From Pectinophora gossypiella (lineage: Eukaryota > Arthropoda > Insecta > Lepidoptera > Gelechiidae), in NCBI RefSeq assembly GCF_024362695.1, contig NC_065423.1, positions 551,001 through 615,000 of the forward strand: 64,000 nucleotides of DNA, written 5' to 3'. The translations under genes were made by a program, and so were the position numbers. The first letter of the stretch is position 1. Each line of letters begins with the position of its first letter. Shown here one piece after another: positions 56,770-64,000 of this stretch. Under the pieces are notes generated by a model that worked only from the letters and a program-made list of their open reading frames with translations, was not told the origin of the DNA and did not search any database.

Positions 56770-59353
56770 TTAACGGCTGCTGTCTGAAAAATCAAAATAA
56801 AAAAGTTCATGATACCTATACAGGTTGTGAGAAGCTGCAGTCGTTTTAGGCGGATGAGACGTTCGTTATGTAAAAATTGACGATTCAAAGTGTATGTGAC
56901 TACTGAATATTTTTGAATCGGCTATCTGCCAACAATATTTGCCTTGGAAATACTGGCTGAATTTCAATAAAGGACTCTTAAGATAGAACTATATCTGGCC
57001 GCACCGCATCAGAAAAGTACTAGGAAAGTGCCTATCCTTCTATCCTTTTCTGTCACTCAGAGCCGTCATTTGCTAGAGTGAGATAAACAACGAGAATGCG
57101 ACCGCACTCCAACTGCATCTCACTTTTATAATGTTGCCTATACGTATTTCATAAACATAGGAAATAGCGATTCGGTGCAGCCAGGGGGGTTAAAAAGGTC
57201 ACATTGAAATAATTCATTTAAAAAGCAATATTGCTATTTGACATTTTGTTGATATTGCGCACTTACTTTTTAATGTCAAAGTGCAATATAGCTCTTTTGC
57301 AGCGTTTTTAGACCACCAGATGTAGTTCAACCTTTCAGGAAGAATACTTACTGGTGGGAGGTGGTGGCGGTGGTGGGCCGCCACCGAAGCACCCTGCAGG
57401 CTTGGTGTCGTGCAGCGCGGCCGGCGCAGCGCCGCCGGTGCTCATACCGCTCTGTAAACATGCCCATCTTTATTGATAAGCTATATAACATAACATACAA
57501 CTCTGCATGTTAGGTGAAGTATGGGGCTGGTCCGAACAGTAAATAAATAAGTGAAGATAACCAGAACATTTGATAAGATGGAAAGACAACAGATGGACTA
57601 AAGCAGTTACGGAAGGACCAAGAGATGGTATACGATATCAAGGCAGACCACCAGCCCAATTCGTGTGGGTTGCGAGGTGGAGTACCAACCTCGTCAACCC
57701 TGGTGTCAGGGTTATTATTGAGCCGCCAAAGGCCCCTGACACCTGAGACATGGTTCATGTAACGACTACTTACTTACATTAGTAAGTAGTAACCGGGACC
57801 AACGGCTTAACGTGCCTTCCGAAGCACGGATCATCTTACTTTCGGACAATCAGGTGATCAGCCTGTAATGTCCTAACCGAACTAGGGATCACAAAGTGAT
57901 TTTTATGATATGTCCCCACTGGGAATCGAACCCGGGACCTCTGGATCGTGAGCCCACCGCTCAATCACGTGACCACGGAGATCGTTACACACATATACAG
58001 CCTGTATATGTCCTACTGCTGGGCACAGGCCGCCTCTTAATCAGTATGGAGCATACTCCATGTTAAAGAGGTTATCTAAATGCAAGGCAATCGATGTGAC
58101 ACACGGATACTAGTGGTGACGCCAATCATCGAGTGCAATGCCTGCCATAGTGACTTCAAATGAGACACCTACAGAGCTGGATTCCCATTTCCGGCCAAGT
58201 AGTTAATACATTTTGCGGCAAATCTGCAATAAGTCACATTAAAACCTGTTACGTGCGAATCAACCTTTCGCACGAAGGGCTCCGTACCATTGACTAGGTA
58301 AACAATAGGTACACAAATATCATACCTATTGTAACCTTTTTGATATCAAGCAAAAAAAATCGCATTTGTTATATGGGAGTCCCGATTAAATATTTATTTT
58401 ATTTTGTTTTTAGTATTTTTTTGTTATTATATCGGCAAAAGGAATACCTACGTAATTAGTAAAATGCAGTCTGGTGACAGACGGACAGACAGACAGCGAA
58501 GTTTCGTTTTTACTCTTTATGTAAGGAACCCTAAGAAAAGGATGTCCATTCCCTTTACATGTCTATCGTATCCGGTCACGCAAATCTGGTACATGCATCC
58601 ATCGATTTATGATAGTGATTTATGTATGTCACCGGGGATTCCCCTGATAGATTTTTTTTGTTATACGAAGTCAATTATGCAGCTAAATTATACAGCTAGA
58701 AACTGCAAAGTACCTACAAGTCAAATATTCAACTTGCTAATATTTTTTCATAAAAGATTTGACCACAATCTCACCTGATGGAAGATAACGATGTTGCCAA
58801 GAATGTGACGTGTTAACTATAAACTGCCTATAATGAGCTGATTAGCTCAAATACGTTCTGACTGACATTAACATTCTACTAGATATGAATGTCAGTTATC
58901 AAGAACATGCTCACAAGAGAGGCTAGTGGCGACACGGTTCTGGCCACACTTTCGGCGTGACGGGGCGCGACGCTACCTCTGCGCAATGTAATACTACTAA
59001 ATATAAATGTTGTAATGAGACATAAGACAAAAGCCACTCTACTGCTAATGACGTCACTCTTAGCGCGACGGTAAGCGCCCAAAGTGTGACGAGAGCTTTA
59101 ACAGTGATCTAAACAAAAGTAGTTAACGCCATCTGAGGCAAACCTACATTAAGTCAAGACAAAAAAACATTATTTTTTTCAAGTAATATTCTCGTGTTTG
59201 ATCATAATCACACCTGATGGGAAGTTAGGATGTGATCTAGGGTTACCAAAATAGGTTTACTAGACGATAGAATCACAATATCAGATTTTTTCTACTCACC
59301 ACAACAGCGAAAACGATGGCGAAAATAGCCAAGAGTACTCCGAGGACCTTCAT
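56770..59353 (-). CDS. Small secreted proline-rich peptide, three exons, 55 aa (unrecognised family), copy 1
   Basis: Exons 59353-59300, 57451-57352 and 56783-56770 (54, 100, 14 bp; 168 bp with TAA). Exon 1 is only a signal peptide, MKVLGVLLAIFAIVFAVV. Exon 2 encodes SGMSTGGAAPAALHDTKPAG, one cysteine, a glycine run and seven prolines. Exon 3 adds NSSR and stops. Introns are GT/AG (GTGAGT and GTAAGT donors; acceptors TTTACAG and TTTTTCAG). The mature peptide would be about 37 residues, secreted, with a single Cys that could pair only with a partner. Support is strong because a second copy at 62776-63559 has exons 2 and 3 of identical length, phase and splice sites. If the next AG were used, four bases downstream, the frame would stay open to TAA at 56730 and give 67 residues with a basic C-terminus. 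I do not recognise the family. Function unknown; secreted effector, cuticle or silk-associated, or antimicrobial roles are all possible. Confidence 0.82.
57185..57316. mobile_element. F foldback element in intron 2 of the peptide gene
   Basis: Ends GGGGGTTAAAAAGG and the diverged complement; CAG stands outside both ends (57182-57184 and 57317-57319). Its right edge lies 35 bases from exon 2. Confidence 0.8.
57660..57985 (-). mobile_element. SINE A in intron 1 of the peptide gene
   Basis: A near-complete minus-strand copy ending at the right with the complement of the tRNA-like head (CCTCTGGATCGTGAGCC, GTGACCACGGAG). Confidence 0.82.
58426..59090. mobile_element. Family U element, about 665 bp, intron 1 of the peptide gene
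   Basis: Paired with 55589-56267. Shared landmarks in order: CAGTCTGGTGACAGACGG, GGATGTCCATTCCCTTTACA, TCACCGGGGATTCCCCTGAT, ACTGACATTAACATTCT, GCGCGACGCT, GCGCCCAAAGTGTGAC. No coding frame is shared. The class is undetermined; the CAGACGGACAG block is of a type common in moth repeats. Confidence 0.75.
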
Positions 59354-59372
59354 GTTTCACTTGCTGGTGACC

Positions 59373-59408
59373 ACTGATGACCACCATCCTACCACCGACA
59401 ATATATAC
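59373..59408 (-). promoter_or_regulatory. Core promoter of the proline-rich peptide gene: TATA box and initiator
   Basis: On the minus strand GTATATAT (59401-59408) is followed about 30 bases later by the arthropod initiator TCAGT (59377-59373). The ATG comes 20 bases after that. The spacing is what a TATA/Inr promoter should have, giving a very short leader of about 22 bases. Confidence 0.75.
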
Positions 59409-59662
59409 ACCTCGCACAGGAAGCTATCAAATTGACATGTATGTAACAATAATTGTGAATTCTATAATTTTCAGAGGCGCTAGACCGTTGTATGCTAAAT
59501 AGATATTTAAGAGGCTTTGTAGTTATCGAAAAATGGTTTACATACGTCACCTTACAAGGTTAAAGAAACAAATTCGCAAATCATATTCGTAGTTTCATGG
59601 AAGAAAAAATATAACATAACTACGTAACTATCATAAATTATATTTGATAGTCCAGAATACAC

Positions 59663-60004
59663 CGTGAAGACCCGTGGTAGCCCAGTTGGTAGAACGCTTG
59701 CCTCTCACTTTGAGGTCGCAGGTTCGAATCCAATTAATGATTGTCGAATTTATTTCCGAATTCATGTTTGGATCATAAATGATTATCACGTGCTTCAGCG
59801 GTAAAGAAAAACATCGCGAAGAAACCCACATTCCCGGGGTTGCCACATTTTCGGAGGTATGTGACCTAACCTTTATTGGGCAGGTTTTCCGTTCGCGGGT
59901 TGGAAGGTCAGACAGATAGTCGCTTCTGTAAAAAACCGGACCTGTCAAATCTTCAGGTTAGGTAAGCGGACCTTTGAGAAACGGGATAATGCTAGGAGAT
60001 GATT
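59663..60004 (+). mobile_element. SINE S with 14-bp target-site duplication
   Basis: A nearly complete plus-strand copy. Flanks AGTCCAGAATACAC (59649-59662) and AGTCCGGAATACAC (60005-60018) differ at one base. Confidence 0.85.
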
Positions 60005-60049
60005 AGTCCGGAATACACGTGATTTCGGTGGCATATTTTTTACATGCAA

Positions 60050-60499
60050 CCCCAATAGGCAAGTCACTGCCGTCCTGAGCGTTACCGGTTTGCTAGAGGA
60101 GAGCACTGGTTCGATACCCGGTACCGGATATATATGCACCAATGAATTATTACAAATACAATACAAATAAACTTTATTGCATCAAAATAAAAAGAAATAA
60201 TTACAAAAGACTCTTAACTAGGTACATGGCAAATGGCGGCCTTATCGCTTAAAGCGATTTCTTCCAGAAAACCATAAGGTGAGGAAACATGTAAAAATTG
60301 AAATTGAAAGATTGAGGGTACAAACTACAACAAATACAACAACAACAACACAACTACAACAACACAAAAACAAACAACACACCAACACAACAACAACCAC
60401 AACAACTAGTAACACTAGTATTTAGTTTGTTTAGTTTTTTAGTTTTTATTTTGTATTAGTACTAGTATTCATTGGTAGTACAACTTACCAATAAATACA

Positions 60500-60530
<31 letters not shown>

Positions 60531-60770
60531 CAAGTCATTTAATTTATACATGCATATAAATATATAACATACATATATAATACCTGAATTATTAATTTAT
60601 CTTAAGTGCAATTTTCTATAACGCAGTTACCTCGACCATTGTAGACAGCGATACAGCTCACTATTATCACATTGTTCTAACAGAAAGCTCGGCTCGTACG
60701 TACCTCGTTCATCTTGCGACCAATGTACCTCTGACCAGCCCAATTAGGAATATAGTCGTGAACTTGTGTT
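60050..60770 (+). mobile_element. SINE C head and body separated by other repeats
   Basis: The head with GGTTCGATACCCGG lies at 60050-60165 and body with CTAACAGAAAGCTCGG at 60600-60770. Between them are AT-rich DNA and a low-complexity CAA/ACA tract (60318-60415). Whether head and body came from one insertion is unclear. Confidence 0.5.
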
Positions 60771-62052
60771 ATTTTATTTTTATTTATAATATAATCTGCG
60801 TCGTCGGGACTCTTTAAGGGAGCTGTTTAAATAAATAAATATACTGACGGTCGCAAGTCAATATATTTATGAAAACATTATGTAGGTATGTACGTAAAAA
60901 TGTATCTGATCTCTCCTTCCGAGAAACTGTGAAAGGCATACTTACAATACAAGAAATAAAAATAAATTTTTTTTAAAGGTAGAGAGAAAATTTATTTACA
61001 CCATAAACAAAACAGTTATATAACAAAAATATTAGAAAAATATCAAAATTCTAGATTTAGTAAATTAAATTCATCTTTTTTGCGGTTATGTATTTACAAT
61101 AAAACGTTTTTAGAATAAAATATCAGATAATATTTTAAATTTGACAGAAAATTAATTTAAAGCTCATTATGGTATCCCTCCACCGGTATCTAGCGACGTC
61201 ATTGATGCATTGTTTAAAATGTATACGGCTAAAATAAAAATGATAATTTGAATATGTTTCTGCGCGGCTACTGCGCGATGCGCAAATGGTTACCTATACA
61301 TCGTCTGAAGGATATGATATTCTTTGTAACCCTGTTGTGTTTCGTTCATTCTCTCCATTCTCACTAGCAACCTTCGTTCATCCAACTATCTGTCTATTAA
61401 TATTTTTTTCCCATTCCTCGATCTTACGATATAATACAAGATAAAAATAATAATAAAAAAAAATACAAAAACTCTTTCATCATCACTAATTTAAGAGCCA
61501 CGCTCTGTCGGTGTAGCATTCTCCTAACTCTCCATGCTAATTTAAAAAAAAATAATTGCACTTAAAACATACTTCTTCGATCTTCTCCTTCTTCCCTTTT
61601 TTTCTGTCGAGTTTACTACTAGTAATCGTGTTTCCAGAAAGTATAATGTTTACAGTGAAATCGTCGACCACGCCGGCGGGATTGGTATTGGATTTTCCAA
61701 TGAGCTATGTCTGATGTTAGAGGAAAACTTAATGCTGCTAATAGTAATCCTGGTTGGTAAACTACCTTACATACAAACCGCACGACAGAAGGAAAGTAAC
61801 CCCGAGAAAACAGACACTAGTCGTCGGTAATGTCGCCAACTGACGTATCTGCAATTTTTGGCGAAACTGATTTGCACATTTTGCAATTATCAATAAGACA
61901 CAAATTACATTAGCCAAGAATTACAGCTAGCAAAGTCAGACACGATATATTTTACTTTGTGTCTAGTTGAGATCCGCGTTCTGGCAGACAAGTGGTAAAG
62001 GACTATTTATAGGTTCATCTCATTACATTATGTTTCAAAGGGTTTCAATGCT
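60771..62052. other. Spacer with repeat fragments, no gene
   Basis: AT-rich. A LINE 3' piece (61495-61560), a SINE A fragment (about 61690-61790) and a relative of the palindromic MITE (61830-61920). No exon recognised. Confidence 0.4.
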
Positions 62053-62377
62053 TCTTCTTCTTATCGTGTGGATTGTGAGGTGGAATACCAGCCTCATCAA
62101 CCTTGGTGTCAGGGTTATGATTGAGCCGCCAAAGGCCCCTGACATGGCTCATGTAACGATTACTCACTTACATCAGTAATTAGCAACCAGGACCAACGGC
62201 TTAACGTGCCTTCCGAAGCACGGATCATCTTACTTTCGAACAATCAGGTGATCGGCCTGTAATGTCCTAACCAAACTAGGGATCACAAAGTGATTTTTGT
62301 CATATGTCCCCACTGGGATTCGAACCCGGGACCTCCGTATTGTGAGCCCAACGCTCAACCACTGGACCACGGAGACC
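62053..62377 (-). mobile_element. SINE A, complete, 11-bp target-site duplication
   Basis: Flanked by GTTTCAATGCT at 62042-62052 and 62378-62388. Both ends are clear, so this copy is a good minus-strand reference. Confidence 0.92.
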
Positions 62378-62415
62378 GTTTCAATGCTGAAGTTGTCTTT
62401 TAGTGAGTTTTTGTA

Positions 62416-62625
62416 CTGACATCCAAGCAATTCATCCAAGAAAGCAATATTGTACACCTAGACTGGTATGCTGCAGTGGATGCATGTAATATTGTTTAAG
62501 ACCTTCTTGACCTGTAGCAATGCAATAAATACATTTGAATTTGAATTTTTGCAATTTGACATTTATTTGCTTTGCGCACTTGCTTCTTAGATGAATTGCT
62601 TCGATGTCGCCATTTTGACCCCCTG
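62416..62625. mobile_element. F element interrupted by a truncated LINE 3' end (about 62453-62548)
   Basis: F reads CCAAGCAATTCATCCAAGAA to GCAATATT, then about 96 foreign bases ending GCAATAAATACATTTGAATTTGAATTT, then F resumes at GCAATTTGACATTT. The GAATTT-repeat tail without an obvious duplication fits a CR1-like LINE end. CTG stands at each outer edge. Confidence 0.75.
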
Positions 62626-62775
62626 GTGTGACTTTTGTCTGTGGTTTGTTAAATAAGTAAGTATAAGAAATTATGTACTTATCATAAAATAAAACATAAA
62701 CGTCTATGATGATGTATTAATTTTATTAGCGATCATTATCCGGTAGCGTAGCGAGGGGCCCGTAGGTGAAGCGAC

Positions 62776-63559
62776 TTAACCGCTGCTGTCTGCAAGTTAG
62801 GAAAAATATGATTACATAAACATAACAAAAGCCCACGTCTATGTCCCAATTGGGGTAGTCAGATGTACAGTACTAAAATTATCTATAATAAAAACATGAA
62901 AATAATGATTTAAATAAATTATTTTAGCCCTGACCTTTTTTTTGACGTGACTACCTAACCAATTAAGCTTGATGCATACAGGGTCGGAAAAGCGGAACTA
63001 GCGTTTCGGATGCGAGATTTTGTTTACCTTTTTTTTTGGACGTGACCTATTGTAGATTTGCCGCAGATGGCATTAATTACTTGGCCGGACAAATGGGGAG
63101 CGCTGAAGGCTCTCCGGTACAACGCTTAAGACAACAAGCCTGACGGTGCCCAGTTGAGCGCTTGGCTCAGGGCGTCGTCTGAGAGGAAAAATATTTGAAA
63201 GAATTAATCGACTCTAGTGAGTCGATAGCGATAAGCGCTGATTAAGGGAAATCGTCGACCACGCCAGCGGGGTCGGTATCGGGGTCCTGAAGTGTTTTTG
63301 TGTCGCGAGCTGATTGGCTGCCTCTATGGCTAGAGTAATCGGGTCGTCGGGATCGTATATTACGTCCTTCGGGATTTAGCACTGACCACGAGCGTAATGT
63401 ATGTATGTGTGAATGTATATTGTTTTTCTGAGCTCAAGCAGATCTCTGAGTCAACTTACTGGTGGGAGGTGGTGGCGGTGGTGGACGCCCACCCCCGTTG
63501 CAGCCTGCTGGCTTCGTCTCGTGCAGAGCGGCCGGTGCGCCGCCCATACTCATGCCGCT
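62776..63559 (-). CDS. Small secreted proline-rich peptide, copy 2 (partial, first exon beyond the right edge)
   Basis: Exons 63559-63460 (100 bp) and 62789-62776 (14 bp). Exon 2 encodes SGMSMGGAPAALHETKPAG, one cysteine, NGGGR and seven prolines; exon 3 adds NSSG and stops. It aligns with copy 1 at 56770-59353 over its whole length with equal exon sizes, phases and a GTAAGT donor. Two compensating one-codon indels flank the conserved LH-x-TKPAGC core. The signal-peptide exon should lie right of base 64000. As in copy 1, the alternative AG four bases downstream keeps an open frame to TAA at 62736, ending RYATG. The intron of 670 bp contains a Q repeat. The conservation of coding over spacer supports a real gene pair. 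Confidence 0.78.
63028..63385 (-). mobile_element. Repeat family Q in intron 2 of the second peptide gene
   Basis: A near full-length minus-strand copy; T-rich at the left (poly(A) tail in complement), GC-rich towards 63380. Confidence 0.7.
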
Positions 63560-63648
63560 CTGGAAACACACATTAACAAGAAAACCATGGAAACTTTTCA
63601 TACCCTTTTGATGTCCAACGTTTGCAAAGTCGTCTAGTTAATCCATGA

Positions 63649-63983
63649 TTCACAAAGTGATTTCGACAATGTCCCCATCGGGAATCGAACCCGAACCTCC
63701 AGATCGTGAGCCTAACGCTCTAACCACTAGACCACCGAGACTGACCTTTGTTTAGTAAGGACTTTTCAGGCTTGAATCACCTGATTGTCCAAAAAAGTAA
63801 GATGATTCCGTGCTTCGGAGGGCACGTTAAGCCGTTGGTCCCGGCTATTAGCCGTAAAAACACCTCCACCAACCCGCAGTGGAGCAGCGTCGTGGAGTAT
63901 GCTCCATACCCCCTCCGGTTGATTGAGGGGAGGCATGTGCCCAGCAGTGGGACGTATATAGGCAGTTTATGATTTATGATATG
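63649..63983 (+). mobile_element. SINE D with inverted 5' head and target-site duplication
   Basis: The body (about 63743-63983) runs in plus orientation and ends in GACGTATATAGGCAG. The tRNA-like head (63649-63742) is reverse-complemented relative to it. One TAATCCATGA duplication (63639-63648 and 63984-63993) encloses both parts. Because the head is inverted, its internal promoter would point the wrong way, so this copy should be inactive. Confidence 0.87.
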
Positions 63984-64000
63984 TAATCCATGAATAAAGA

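Noticed and set aside
57346..57352. Ending peptide copy 1 by reading through the exon 2 donor (stop 6 codons later)
   Set aside because: Both copies keep a GTAAGT donor at the same place, diverge right after it, and share a third exon with matching phase.
58404..58778. Plus-strand open frame of 124 codons
   Set aside because: Lies in element U; the matching frame in the other U copy (55546-55746) stops early and changes are not codon-biased.

Overview
This window looks like nuclear DNA of a moth or butterfly (Lepidoptera). It is AT-rich and gene-poor, and most of the space between exons is short interspersed elements, foldback or MITE-like DNA elements and truncated non-LTR retrotransposons. 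The genes are split by spliceosomal introns with GT/AG borders. I see no operons, CRISPR array, virus or genuine structural RNA gene. The species call is inference from the gene families and repeat types.

Three gene groups are supported. (1) A head-to-tail array on the minus strand of CRAL-TRIO (Sec14-like, alpha-tocopherol-transfer-protein-like) lipid-binding proteins: a complete six-exon gene at 20986-26034, a complete six-exon gene at 4743-10839, and the first coding exon of a third at 395-533 whose remaining exons lie left of the window. Intron positions and phases (1,2,2,0,1) are identical in the two complete genes. The last 108 bp of their coding sequence differ at one base, while the other exons are clearly diverged. 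(2) A three-exon cuticular protein gene of the Rebers-Riddiford (chitin_bind_4) family on the plus strand, 52276-53714. (3) A tandem pair of tiny secreted proline-rich peptide genes on the minus strand: one complete (56770-59353, with a TATA box and initiator) and one lacking its first exon at the right edge (62776-63559). I do not recognise this last family. It is the best candidate here for something undescribed.

Layout: 1-26 kb, CRAL-TRIO array with introns packed by repeats and a perfect 480-bp TTTA microsatellite at 17.3 kb; 26-52 kb, no gene found, nested transposable elements, including a 1.7-kb inverted-repeat element inside another element; 52-54 kb, cuticular gene; 54-64 kb, peptide gene pair and repeats. 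Many insertions keep exact target-site duplications. Two retroelement copies (24.5 kb and 63.7 kb) have an inverted 5' part inside a single target-site duplication, the signature of twin priming.

The three groups have no obvious common pathway. CRAL-TRIO proteins carry hydrophobic ligands inside cells, while the cuticular protein and the peptides carry signal peptides and should be secreted. Repeat family labels used below (A, C, D, E, F, G, H, K, Q, S, U, V, W) are local to this annotation and are not database names.
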